Positions 27,483-35,760 of a stretch of 64,000 bases of DNA are shown here, one piece after another. Every line of letters starts with the position of its first letter. Position 1 is the first letter of the stretch. A model generated the notes under the pieces. The model was not told where the DNA came from and did not search any database. It worked only from the letters and a program-made list of their open reading frames with translations. Both the position numbers and the translations under genes were made by a program. The stretch spans positions 124,001-188,000 of the forward strand of contig CAJOFM010000002.1 of the NCBI GenBank assembly GCA_905233915.1, given 5' to 3'. Origin of the DNA: an uncultured Muribaculaceae bacterium (lineage in GTDB: Bacteria; Bacteroidota; Bacteroidia; Bacteroidales; Muribaculaceae).

Positions 27483-28160
27483 TTAATCAAAGAAATCCTC
27501 CGCATTAATGTCTTTAAGCCTCTCGGCTGCCTGTGGAGAAGCGACAGACTTGCATTCATTTACCAAACAGCTCACTTTTCCTAGCCAGCGGTTGCGTGCC
27601 TTTCGCTCTTTGGCAAACATGGCTTGTGTGCCAGCCGCGCTCTTGTCGAACTGCATGCAGTGGTCGATGTTCAGCGAGAACGATACCTGCTCCACATCAT
27701 GGTCGGCACCGATGTAGGTGAACTGCCAGCCCTGCTCCTTGTAACTCTCGATAAGGGCGCGGATGGCACTCTGGGTGAACTCGTGCGAGGCATTCTCATA
27801 GCCGTCGGTAATAATGGTCACCAGTGCCAGCGACTCGCTCTCCTGGCTCTTCATGGCATGCACGCGGCTGATGGTCGTGCCGATGGCGTCATACAGCGGC
27901 GTCATGCAGCACGGGTTGTAATCCTTGTCGGTAAGGGTCTTTACCTCCTCTACCGGCACGTTGTCATAGATACTCTTCAGTTCACAGCCGCAGAAGGCGA
28001 CCAATGTCACCATGTGTTTCTGGTCAGGATTCTTTTCCTGGGCACTCCTAATCGAGCCGATGGTCTCGTTCACGCCATCGACAGCTTGACGGGCGATGCT
28101 GCTCATGGAGCCGCTCTTGTCAAGGATAATCACGTTATAAACAGTCATTGGAGTTTTCAT
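27483..28160 (-). CDS. von Willebrand factor A (vWA) domain protein
   Basis: A 225-residue protein made of one vWA domain. The metal-ion-dependent adhesion site is complete: D14-K-S16-G-S18 (LDKSGSMSS), a Thr in CMTPLYDAIG, and an Asp in IITDGYENAS. There is no signal peptide or membrane segment, so it should be cytoplasmic. Such small vWA proteins often pair with AAA ATPases or phosphatases in TerY-type stress systems, but no such partner is adjacent. Its only neighbour in operon is the uncharacterised coiled-coil gene downstream. The function is unknown. Confidence 0.82.
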   Translation of the reverse strand: MKTPMTVYNVIILDKSGSMSSIARQAVDGVNETIGSIRSAQEKNPDQKHMVTLVAFCGCELKSIYDNVPVEEVKTLTDKDYNPCCMTPLYDAIGTTISRVHAMKSQESESLALVTIITDGYENASHEFTQSAIRALIESYKEQGWQFTYIGADHDVEQVSFSLNIDHCMQFDKSAAGTQAMFAKERKARNRWLGKVSCLVNECKSVASPQAAERLKDINAEDFFD

Positions 28161-28547
28161 AATACTCTACAATTTTTAAATGACTAAATGAATTACTTTT
28201 TACAGGGAATCCACACGGGAGCTATGGGTGACTCCATGCTAATGTCAATGAGTTTTTTCCATAACTTCTTGACTAACTTCTTGAGTTTTCTCTTTGATTT
28301 TTTTGATAATAATGCTTTCATGTCCCTTTCCTCAATGTTTTTGATTAGTAACAATATCCTCATTCACCGGCCTCGTTCCCGATGACATTGCAAAATTACA
28401 ACCGCCTTTCGCACTTCTCTTTTTTCTGCAACCTTGCCATTTTTTTTGACAAAAAAATCGCACTAATCGCTAAAAACTGAAAACCGAAAACTGAAAACTG
28501 AAAACTTATTATTATCTTTGCAGGTTAAACGATTTGAACCGCAATAG
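28161..28547. other. Intergenic region between vWA and psd genes
   Basis: A short open frame (28188-28385) is of low-complexity composition and is not convincing. The right part holds the psd promoter: heptamers from 28470 to 28506, a 6-nt spacer and the -7 box TATCTTTG (28513-28520). Nothing else is evident. Confidence 0.5.
28470..28520 (+). promoter_or_regulatory. psd promoter with phased heptamer array
   Basis: Heptamers (ctaaaaa, ctgaaaa, ccgaaaa, ctgaaaa, ctgaaaa) end in aaaact at 28506. Six nt later TATCTTTG stands at 28513-28520. The ATG is 27 nt further. Confidence 0.65.
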
Positions 28548-29237
28548 ATGAAAGTCAAAATCCATCACGAGGGTGAGAACATATTGATGATGCTGTTCCT
28601 AATCATCGTAGCGAGTGGCGTATTAGCTTACCGCTTCTTTGACTACAAGCCTGTGGCTTGGGGACTCATCGCGCTCATGGGCATCCTGTTCCTGCTGGTG
28701 CTCAACTTCTTCAGGTTGCCGCGCCGCCATTTCAAGGGCGACAATAGTGACGGCACCGCTGTGGTGTCGAGCGTTGACGGCACGGTGGTGGCACTCGAGG
28801 AGGTCTATGAAGACGAATTCCTGCACCGCAACTGCATCCAGCTGTCGGTGTTCATGACCGTGTTCAACGTGCATGCCAACTGGGTGCCCGTCAAGGGTGA
28901 GGTCATTTACTATAAGCATCACTCGGGACGCTTCCTCGCCGCCAACCTGCCCAAGTCGAGCAGCGACAACGAACGCTCGTCGATTGTCATCCGCACCGCC
29001 ACGGGCGAGGAAATCCTCGTGCGTCAGATTGCGGGTGCCGTGGCACGCCGCATCGTCACCTATGTCGAAAAAGGCGAGCAGGTTGACGTCAACGACTTCA
29101 TCGGTTTCATCAAGTTCGGTTCCAGGGTGGACATCTTCCTGCCGCTGGACACCAAAATCATGGTCAAGCTGGGCGACCGCACCTGGGGCGGTGAAACCCT
29201 GGTGGCACGACTCAATAATAAGAGCACAGAAGAATGA
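28548..29237 (+). CDS. psd: Phosphatidylserine decarboxylase proenzyme
   Basis: A 229-residue short-form (PSD-A type) enzyme that converts phosphatidylserine to phosphatidylethanolamine at the inner membrane. Two hydrophobic segments (about 12-30 and 36-54) anchor the N terminus. The self-cleavage site, which yields the pyruvoyl group, is G191-S192 in KFGSRVDIFLP. The His-containing NVHANWVP segment of this family is present. It starts a translation-coupled operon: pssA overlaps by 4 nt, and DUF4834 follows without a gap. The two enzymes catalyse consecutive steps. Confidence 0.93.
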   Translation: MKVKIHHEGENILMMLFLIIVASGVLAYRFFDYKPVAWGLIALMGILFLLVLNFFRLPRRHFKGDNSDGTAVVSSVDGTVVALEEVYEDEFLHRNCIQLSVFMTVFNVHANWVPVKGEVIYYKHHSGRFLAANLPKSSSDNERSSIVIRTATGEEILVRQIAGAVARRIVTYVEKGEQVDVNDFIGFIKFGSRVDIFLPLDTKIMVKLGDRTWGGETLVARLNNKSTEE

Positions 29238-29932
29238 AAGCAATACGTAACAACATACCCAATGCCATCACCTCGCTGAACCTGCTGTTCGGCTGCATGG
29301 CATGCATCGCGGCTTTTCATTGCCAGGATACAATGTGCGGCACGAGCCTCAAGGGATATGAGTGGGCTTTTATTTTCATTGCCCTATCGGCTGTGGCCGA
29401 CTTCTTTGACGGACTGGTGGCGCGCCTGCTGCATGCCGTGAGTGGCATCGGTGCTGAACTGGACTCGCTGGCCGACCTGGTGAGCTTTGGCCTCGCCCCG
29501 GCTCTAGTGCTCTACAACATGATGTTGGGCCATGATGCCGGCCATTGGGCGCTGGTTGCCTTGCTGTTACCCGTTTTTGGAGCTTTACGCCTGGCACGCT
29601 TCAATGTCGATACCAACCAGACAACCACTTTCACAGGACTGCCCATTCCCGCCAATGCTATCTTCTGGATCGGTTTCACGGCATGGTATGCCACTTACCC
29701 CACCCCACTGTGGATGGTAATCCTGCTCATCGTGGCGCTGGCCCTGCTCATGGTGTGCAACCTGCGCATGTTCTCATTGAAAATGCACAACCTGTCATCA
29801 CTCAAGCAGAATTGGGCACAGTATTTGCAGGTAGTGGCTACAGTGGCATTTGTCGTGCTCATGGGACTGAAGGGTCTGGCTCCCGCCATTATGCTCTACG
29901 TGCTGCTTTCCATCATTAAAAGAGAAAAATAA
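29234..29932 (+). CDS. pssA: CDP-diacylglycerol--serine O-phosphatidyltransferase
   Basis: A 232-residue integral membrane enzyme that makes phosphatidylserine from CDP-diacylglycerol and serine. The CDP-alcohol phosphotransferase motif D-G-x2-A-R-x8-G-x3-D-x3-D is exact: D59, G60, A63, R64, G73, D77 and D81. About six hydrophobic spans are visible. It overlaps psd by 4 nt (ATGA) and its product is the Psd substrate. Confidence 0.95.
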   Translation: MKAIRNNIPNAITSLNLLFGCMACIAAFHCQDTMCGTSLKGYEWAFIFIALSAVADFFDGLVARLLHAVSGIGAELDSLADLVSFGLAPALVLYNMMLGHDAGHWALVALLLPVFGALRLARFNVDTNQTTTFTGLPIPANAIFWIGFTAWYATYPTPLWMVILLIVALALLMVCNLRMFSLKMHNLSSLKQNWAQYLQVVATVAFVVLMGLKGLAPAIMLYVLLSIIKREK

Positions 29933-30265
29933 ATGAGTTTCTTATTATTCATATTATTCATCCTGCTCCTGATGGTGGGCATTCCACTGTTGCGGGGATG
30001 GCTATACATGCAGAACCTGAAACGCCGCGTCAACGAGTCGTTCCGTGGCCGCCAGCAGCACGAGCGCCCAAGCCGCGAGCGATATGAAGAGGATGAGGAA
30101 TACACCGAAACCGGTGAACGCAAAATCTTCACCAGCAACGAGGGTGAATATGCCGACTTTGAGGAAGTGAGCGGCACCATCATCGAGGAAACCACCTCGA
30201 CCGAAGAGACACGCACCATCATCGAGGAACAAGTCACCGACGCCGAATACGAGGAAATCAACTAA
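29933..30265 (+). CDS. DUF4834 family protein
   Basis: A 110-residue protein with one N-terminal membrane span (SFLLFILFILLLMVGIPLL), a basic stretch (LKRRVNESFRGRQQHERPSR) and an acidic, glutamate-rich tail. That form, and its place directly after pssA, match DUF4834 of Bacteroidota. The ATG abuts the pssA stop codon. The function is unknown; a role beside phospholipid synthesis is suggested only by context. Confidence 0.8.
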   Translation: MSFLLFILFILLLMVGIPLLRGWLYMQNLKRRVNESFRGRQQHERPSRERYEEDEEYTETGERKIFTSNEGEYADFEEVSGTIIEETTSTEETRTIIEEQVTDAEYEEIN

Positions 30266-30289
30266 CGACAATCAACATTATATAATAAC

Positions 30290-30320
30290 GATAGCCACCA
30301 TAGAATCTATGGTGGCTATC
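30290..30320. terminator. Inverted repeat after the psd operon
   Basis: A perfect 14-bp stem (30290-30303 and 30307-30320) with a 3-nt loop is followed by a CCTTTATCC tract. A second perfect 10-bp hairpin (30359-30368, 30371-30380) lies nearer nadB, with heptamers at 30330-30358 between. These separate convergent operons. Confidence 0.65.
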
Positions 30321-30329
30321 CCTTTATCC

Positions 30330-30358
30330 TCTAAACTCTAAACCCTAAACTCTAAACT
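30330..30358 (+). repeat. Heptamer array (ctctaaa type)
   Basis: Four near-identical units ctctaaa, ctctaaa, ccctaaa, ctctaaa lie between two hairpins in the spacer of convergent genes. Confidence 0.75.
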
Positions 30359-30387
30359 TCAATTTTCCAAGGAAAATTGAATAAATC

Positions 30388-31980
30388 TCACAGTTTCAGG
30401 TCCTCCTCGTTCTTGGGTTGAGGGGGATAGTCGATGGTGTAGTGCAAGCCGCGGGATTCCTTGCGGTCCTTGGCTTGACGGGTAATCAGGTAAGCCACGT
30501 TGATGATATTGCGCAGCTCGCAGATGCGACGTGATACCTTGCTGGTCTTGAACAGTTTCTCGGTCTCCTCGTAGAGGATATCCAAGCGGTTCCACGCACG
30601 GTCCAGACGCAAGTTGCTGCGAACGATGCCCACATAGTTTGCCATGATTTCACCCACCTCTTTTTCACTCTGGCTGATGAGCACCATCTCCTCGGGATGG
30701 ATGGTACCGGCATCATCCCATGCAGGGATATCCTCGCGCCACGAGAACTCGTTGCGGTGCTCAATGGCGTGCTTGGCAGCAGCGTCGGCATACACAACCG
30801 CCTCAATCAGCGAGTTGCTGGCCAATCGGTTGCCACCGTGCAGACCAGTGCATGAGCACTCGCCCACGGCATACAGGCGCTTGATGCTCGAGCAAGCATT
30901 CAGGTCAACCTTGATACCGCCACACATATAGTGAGCGGCAGGCACCACAGGAATGTACTCCTTGGTGATGTCAATGCCCAGGTCCAGGCAATGCTTGTAG
31001 ATGTTGGGGAAATGGCGTTTCGTCTCCTCGGGATCCTTGTGGGTCACATCGAGATAGACGTGATCCTCACCGCGCTGCTTCATCTCGTTATCAATGGCGC
31101 GGGCCACCACGTCGCGCGGTGCCAGCGACAAGCGCGGGTCATACTTCTGCATGAATTCCTCTCCGGCTAGGTTGCGCAACACACCACCGTAACCGCGCAT
31201 CGCTTCGGTGATGAGGAAGGCGGGACGGTCGCCGGGATGATACAATGCGGTGGGATGGAACTGCACGAACTCCATGTCCTGAACAGTACCCTTGGCACGA
31301 TAGACCATGGCAATGCCGTCACCGGTAGCTACCAGCGGGTTGGTCGTGGTATGATAGACACAGCCCACGCCACCAGTTGCCATCAACGTCACACGCGACA
31401 GGAAGGTATCCACCACGCCCGTCTCCTGATTGAGGACATAGGCACCATAGCACTCGATGCCAGGCGTGCGGCGTGTCACGATTTTGCCCAAGTGGTGCTG
31501 GGTGAGGATTTCAACTGCAAAGTGGTCCTCAAACACGTCGATGTTGGGATTGGCCTTGACGGTCTCGATGAGTGACACCTGAATCTCGTGGCCCGTGTTG
31601 TCGGCATGGTGCAGGATGCGGAACTCGCTGTGACCGCCCTCGCGGTGCAGGTCAAACTCGCCCTTCTCGTTCTTGTCGAAGTCCACGCCCCAGCTCAGCA
31701 GTTCCTGAATCTGCGCAGGGGCCTCGGTAACGACCTTATTCACAGCCTCGGGGTCGCTAAGCCAGTCGCCGGCCACCATCGTGTCGTGGATATGCTTCTC
31801 AAAGTTATCCAACTCGAGGTTAGTTACCGTAGCGACGCCACCCTGGGCGAGATCGGTGTTGGCCTCCTCCATCTTGGACTTGCACACCAGTGCCACAGTT
31901 CCCGTCTTTGCCACCTTCAAGGCAAAGCTCATACCGGCTACACCCGAGCCGATGATGAGATAATCATATTTTCTTACCAT
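30388..31980 (-). CDS. nadB: L-aspartate oxidase
   Basis: A 530-residue FAD enzyme that oxidises aspartate to iminoaspartate, the first step of NAD synthesis. The Rossmann motif is GSGVAGMSFALKVA from residue 11. Fumarate reductase-type catalytic segments follow: TDLAQGGVA, MATGGVGCVYHTTTNP, the substrate-site HPTALY and HYMCGGIKVD, plus the C-terminal helical region. Length is normal for NadB. It is the last gene of a minus-strand series SDR-ribF-upp-nadB, with 67 nt between upp and nadB. No nadA or nadC is seen nearby. Confidence 0.95.
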   Translation of the reverse strand: MVRKYDYLIIGSGVAGMSFALKVAKTGTVALVCKSKMEEANTDLAQGGVATVTNLELDNFEKHIHDTMVAGDWLSDPEAVNKVVTEAPAQIQELLSWGVDFDKNEKGEFDLHREGGHSEFRILHHADNTGHEIQVSLIETVKANPNIDVFEDHFAVEILTQHHLGKIVTRRTPGIECYGAYVLNQETGVVDTFLSRVTLMATGGVGCVYHTTTNPLVATGDGIAMVYRAKGTVQDMEFVQFHPTALYHPGDRPAFLITEAMRGYGGVLRNLAGEEFMQKYDPRLSLAPRDVVARAIDNEMKQRGEDHVYLDVTHKDPEETKRHFPNIYKHCLDLGIDITKEYIPVVPAAHYMCGGIKVDLNACSSIKRLYAVGECSCTGLHGGNRLASNSLIEAVVYADAAAKHAIEHRNEFSWREDIPAWDDAGTIHPEEMVLISQSEKEVGEIMANYVGIVRSNLRLDRAWNRLDILYEETEKLFKTSKVSRRICELRNIINVAYLITRQAKDRKESRGLHYTIDYPPQPKNEEDLKL

Positions 31981-32047
31981 GAGTTTTTTCTTTTTTAATT
32001 ATTTTAGAGAATCAATCCTCTAGATGATCTGGATTTTCTAGCAATCG

Positions 32048-32704
32048 CTATTCCTTCTCGCCATAGAGCAGGTCGCCGCAGTCGCCCAGACCAGGCACGA
32101 TGTAGCTGTGCTCGTTGAGTTCCTGGTCGATGTCGCAGGTCCACAGCGTGGTCTTGTCTTCGGGCAGGTGCTGACGCACCACCTCAATGGCCTTGGGAGT
32201 CGAGACTACGCTGGCCACATGAATGTGGGCGGGATGACCCTTGGTGACCAATGCCTGATAAGCAAGTTCCATCGACGAACCGGTAGCAAGCATCGGGTCC
32301 ACGATGACCAGTGTCTTATCGTCAAGACGCGGGCTTGCGATATACTCGATGTGAACGACAAAGTCATCGGTGTCGGGGAAGTATTTCCTATAGGCCGACA
32401 CGAAGGCGTTGTCTGCGCCATCAAAGTAGCTCAGGAACCCCTCGTGGAAGGGCAAGCCGGCGCGCAGGATGGTGGCGAGCACCACGCGGTCATTCAGCAC
32501 GTTGCACTGTTTCACACCCAGGGGCGTTTCAATGCCCACGGTGTTGAATTTGAGCTTCTTTGATATCTCATAAGCCATGATTTGGCCCAAACGTTGGATG
32601 TTGGTGCGGAAGCGCAAGCGCTCCTGCTGCAGATTCTTGTCGCGTAATTCGCTCATGAACTGTCCAACAAGCGAATTGTTTTCACACAAGTTGATGATTT
32701 CCAT
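32048..32704 (-). CDS. upp: Uracil phosphoribosyltransferase
   Basis: A 218-residue salvage enzyme that makes UMP from uracil and PRPP in the cytoplasm. The PRPP-binding motif DPMLATGSSM and the C-terminal GLGDCGDLLYGE, which binds uracil, are intact. It follows ribF after 4 nt on the same strand, so the two are coupled. In context with psuK-psuG across the promoter region, uracil released from pseudouridine could be reused by this enzyme. Confidence 0.95.
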   Translation of the reverse strand: MEIINLCENNSLVGQFMSELRDKNLQQERLRFRTNIQRLGQIMAYEISKKLKFNTVGIETPLGVKQCNVLNDRVVLATILRAGLPFHEGFLSYFDGADNAFVSAYRKYFPDTDDFVVHIEYIASPRLDDKTLVIVDPMLATGSSMELAYQALVTKGHPAHIHVASVVSTPKAIEVVRQHLPEDKTTLWTCDIDQELNEHSYIVPGLGDCGDLLYGEKE

Positions 32705-32708
32705 TTCT

Positions 32709-33653
32709 CTATGATTGTTTGATGGTTAAATATTCTTGAAGAATGCGTTTGGCGTTTTCGCGGTCAAGCGTCAGCTGTCGCTTGAGTTCGTCTAGGCCAC
32801 ACATCTTAAATTCCAGGCGCAGGAAACTGATGAACTCCAGCGTGATGTCCTCACCGTAGATGTCATCCTCGAAGTCAAACAAGTTGACCTCGATGCTCAG
32901 TTGCTCGCCATTGTCCAATGTGGGACGCTTCCCGATGTTGGCCATGCCTTGCAGCGACTTTCCGGCCACATGGACCAGCACGGCGTAGGCCCCGTTATGG
33001 GGCAGCAACACGTTAGAATCAATCTCGCCGACATTGGCGGTGGGGAACCCCAATCCACGGCCGTTGTGAAAGCCATGCACCACCTTGCCCGTCAAGGCGT
33101 GAGGGCGGCCCATGCAGTGCATCGCATCAACGACCCTGCCGGCGGCAATGAGTCCGCGGACAATGGTGGAACTGACGGGAGCATATTGACCCAAATACTC
33201 AGGAGCCTTGAGCACCTTGACACCCAAGCGCTCGCCATGGCGGCAGTAGTCGCCGAATGACTCACCCCGTTTGTGCCCGAAGCGGTGGTTATAACCCGCC
33301 ACCAGTACATCCACCCCGTAGCGGTCACGCAAGAGCTCGATAAACTGTTCCGAGTCCAGTTGTGCCAATTCGGGCGTGAAATCCAGCGTCAGCAACAGGT
33401 CGGGTTCAAGTGCCTCAATGTGTTGCAGACGGTCGTTGAGCGGCATGATGAGTTTGAAGCGCTCATCGGGATGCAGCACTTGCCGCGGATGGTGCAGGAA
33501 AGTGATGACTAGAGATTGCTTGCCACAGGCTGCCGCCTGTTGCTTGAGAAAATCGACCAGCGTGACGTGCCCCAGATGGACACCGTCAAACATGCCTATC
33601 GTAGCGACTGTACTGCCCTGCGGCAGGCGGTCGTTTTCGCCCAGAATTCTCAT
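32709..33653 (-). CDS. ribF: Bifunctional riboflavin kinase/FMN adenylyltransferase
   Basis: A 314-residue enzyme that makes FMN and then FAD. The N-terminal adenylyltransferase domain contains TIGMFDGVHLGH, and the C-terminal riboflavin-kinase domain contains GRGLGFPTANV and the catalytic-loop segment IEVNLFDFEDDIYG. ATG 33653 is selected: it overlaps the SDR stop by 4 nt (ATGA), and the 14-residue upstream extension has no family match. Together with ribH it marks riboflavin metabolism in this region. Confidence 0.94.
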   Translation of the reverse strand: MRILGENDRLPQGSTVATIGMFDGVHLGHVTLVDFLKQQAAACGKQSLVITFLHHPRQVLHPDERFKLIMPLNDRLQHIEALEPDLLLTLDFTPELAQLDSEQFIELLRDRYGVDVLVAGYNHRFGHKRGESFGDYCRHGERLGVKVLKAPEYLGQYAPVSSTIVRGLIAAGRVVDAMHCMGRPHALTGKVVHGFHNGRGLGFPTANVGEIDSNVLLPHNGAYAVLVHVAGKSLQGMANIGKRPTLDNGEQLSIEVNLFDFEDDIYGEDITLEFISFLRLEFKMCGLDELKRQLTLDRENAKRILQEYLTIKQS

Positions 33654-34510
33654 TCCTTGATATACTCCTTTAGGATGCGCATCGTGTCGTTGCACACGCG
33701 GATGAACATCTCACGATTCTTGAGCATCGTTGATGTCTTGACCTGCCTGTCGGTTCCCGAGAACAGATAGCCCGTCTCCTTGCTTTCGAGAGCGCGCAAG
33801 GTGGGCACAACACCTGCCTCAGGGCTGGGAATATTGCGGCTCAGATAATCGGGCACACGGTCCATCCAGCGCGACATGGCCAGCGCTCCACTCTTCAACA
33901 GGCCGGGATTGACACAGTTGACCGAAACCCGGCGCACCTTCATCACGCTCGACATGTATATCGAGAACAGCGTGAGCGCCAACTTACTCTGAGCGTAGGC
34001 GCCCCAAGGCGTGAAGTGGGAAACGGCAGGGAACTCATAGGGCAGCGAAACAAATCGACGCGATACCGAGGTGGACAAGACGATGTGTCCGCCCTCCTCG
34101 ATGAGGGGATAAACCTGCATCGAGAGCAACACCGTGCTCAGGTAGTTGACCTGCACTGCATGTTCAAAGCCATTCTCTGAAATCTCGCTGCGGCGGGGCA
34201 GCAGGCCAGCATTGTTGATCAGCGCGGCCACGGGGCGGTTCAATGCCTTCAGGCGGGCGACAAAGTCGTTGACCAGTTCAAATGAGTTGAGATCGAGTTG
34301 CAGGCATGAGATGTTCTTGTTGCGCGTCACCGTGCGCAGTTGGGCGGCATAACTCTCGGCCTTCTTGATGTCTCGGCTTGCCAGCAACACGGCCTTGCCC
34401 TGCTCGGCGAGCTTGCGTGTAATCACACTGCCCATGCTGTCGGTCGAGCCAGTCACGATGTACAACGGCTTCACGTCAGGATCCAGCATTTTTTCGTTAT
34501 CGGTCATCAT
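33650..34510 (-). CDS. Short-chain dehydrogenase/reductase
   Basis: A 286-residue Rossmann-fold oxidoreductase. The cofactor loop is TGSTDSMG (residues 20-27), a variant of TGxxxGxG in which the middle Gly is replaced. NNAGLL and the catalytic YAQSK are present, with the Ser at LSTS. The substrate is unknown. Basic residues near RD (SRDIKKAES) suggest NADPH. It overlaps ribF by 4 nt and starts the minus-strand operon. The -7 box TATCTTTG (34555-34548, minus) is preceded by the phased heptamer array. Confidence 0.87.
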   Translation of the reverse strand: MMTDNEKMLDPDVKPLYIVTGSTDSMGSVITRKLAEQGKAVLLASRDIKKAESYAAQLRTVTRNKNISCLQLDLNSFELVNDFVARLKALNRPVAALINNAGLLPRRSEISENGFEHAVQVNYLSTVLLSMQVYPLIEEGGHIVLSTSVSRRFVSLPYEFPAVSHFTPWGAYAQSKLALTLFSIYMSSVMKVRRVSVNCVNPGLLKSGALAMSRWMDRVPDYLSRNIPSPEAGVVPTLRALESKETGYLFSGTDRQVKTSTMLKNREMFIRVCNDTMRILKEYIKE

Positions 34511-34547
34511 ATCATTTTAGTTTTATGGTTCATTTCGTTCTAACTTG

Positions 34548-34580
34548 CAAAGATAATAAGAAGTTTTCAGTTTTCACTTT
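34548..34580 (-). promoter_or_regulatory. Promoter of the SDR-ribF-upp operon with heptamers
   Basis: On the minus strand the units gtgaaaact and gaaaact end at 34562; 6 nt later TATCTTTG covers 34555-34548. Between this and psuK the spacer to 34784 also holds the psuK -7 box. Confidence 0.6.
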
Positions 34581-34738
34581 TTGTTATCAGTTTTTTTGAT
34601 GATGATAGCCCAATGGCATTGATCCCGCTTCTCCAGCGGCCTAAATCGCAACCAGAAATGTGAGAAACAACGCTATGATTAAGGGCGCATTCTTATAAGA
34701 TTGAGCACTAATCGCTAGTAACTATACAGGAAATGTCC

Positions 34739-34746
34739 TATCTTTG
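34739..34746 (+). promoter_or_regulatory. -7 box for psuK
   Basis: TATCTTTG fits TAnnTTTG, 38 nt before the psuK ATG. No ideal TTG is seen 19-20 nt upstream. Confidence 0.55.
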
Positions 34747-34784
34747 CACAAACAAAACGTTAACACTACGACCAAGAAAAGAAG

Positions 34785-35678
34785 ATGAGTGAATTCATTA
34801 CTGTTATCGGAGGCGTGAACATGGACATCTCGGCGGCATTGACGGCCCCGTTTGTCCCCGCCGACTCGGTACCGGGGCAAGTGACCCTGGGTTGCGGTGG
34901 TGTGGCCAGGAACATTGCCCACAACCTGCGGTTGATGGGTCATGAGGTGAAATTCGTGAGCGCCTTTGGCGGCGAGACCTTCGGCGAGATGTGCTGGCGT
35001 GAGTGCCAGGCCATCGGGCTTGACCTCTCGTTGAGCGAGCGCTGCGAGGGAATGCGCAACGGGTTGTACCTGTGTGTTAACGACCAGACCGGCGACATGA
35101 TTGCGGCTGTGGCCGATACCGACATCATCGACCGCATCAGTCCCGACTTCCTCAAGGCCCGCATTCAGGACATCAACGCCTCGGCAATTGTCATTGCCGA
35201 CACTAACATCTCGACTGAATCCCTGCAGTACCTCATCGACCATTGTACAGCGCCACTGGTGGTAGACACCGTGAGCACCGCCAAGGCTCCTCGCGTCACC
35301 AAAGCCCTGCAACAGAGCAGTGCCCAACGCCTGCACACCCTAAAACTCAACCTCATCGAGGCACAAGCCATCACTCGTTGCAATAGTGCTAAGGATGCTG
35401 CCGACCACCTCACGGCAATGGGTGTTGAGAATGTCTATATCACCCTGGGGGCTGATGGTGTGTATTGCAGCAACGGCACCAGCCATCAGCAATTCCGCCC
35501 CATCCCAACCCGCGTCATCAACACCACGGGAGCAGGGGATGCCTTCATCGCCGGTGTGGCTCACGCCCAGTTGCAAGGAACACCCTTCCCCGAGTGCGCA
35601 CAAACGGGTCTCAAAGCAGCCCATGCCGCCCTACTCTCTCTCCAAACCGTCAATCCCGACATCAAACAATATCTATAA
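34785..35678 (+). CDS. psuK: PfkB-family kinase, probable pseudouridine kinase
   Basis: A 297-residue ribokinase-like enzyme. N-terminal IGGVNMDISA and the C-terminal NTTGAGDAFIAGVAHA (catalytic Asp in GAGD, anion hole) are intact; TLGADGVY precedes the latter. PfkB kinases act on several sugars and nucleosides. The pseudouridine assignment comes from its partner psuG, 82 nt downstream: the kinase makes pseudouridine 5'-phosphate, which PsuG splits to uracil and ribose 5-phosphate. Kinase specificity by itself is not proved. Confidence 0.85.
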   Translation: MSEFITVIGGVNMDISAALTAPFVPADSVPGQVTLGCGGVARNIAHNLRLMGHEVKFVSAFGGETFGEMCWRECQAIGLDLSLSERCEGMRNGLYLCVNDQTGDMIAAVADTDIIDRISPDFLKARIQDINASAIVIADTNISTESLQYLIDHCTAPLVVDTVSTAKAPRVTKALQQSSAQRLHTLKLNLIEAQAITRCNSAKDAADHLTAMGVENVYITLGADGVYCSNGTSHQQFRPIPTRVINTTGAGDAFIAGVAHAQLQGTPFPECAQTGLKAAHAALLSLQTVNPDIKQYL

Positions 35679-35688
35679 TCCAGTCACT

Positions 35689-35742
35689 CTAGTCCATCTA
35701 GAACATCTAGTTCATCTAGTACATCTAGAATATCTAGAGCCT
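35689..35742 (+). repeat. 9-bp tandem repeat CTAGNNCAT
   Basis: Six consecutive 9-nt units: ctagtccat, ctagaacat, ctagttcat, ctagtacat, ctagaatat, ctagagcct. The positions 5-6 vary while CTAG is constant. The array lies between psuK and psuG and is not coding. Confidence 0.9.
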
Positions 35743-35760
35743 CTATTAAAATAAAGAAAA

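Noticed and set aside
28188..28385. 65-residue open frame between vWA and psd
   Set aside because: Phe/Met/Ser-rich low complexity with no family similarity and no promoter in front; more likely an AT-rich spacer.
35689..35742. CRISPR array
   Set aside because: The units are 9 bp with no unique spacers between them, and no cas gene is present.
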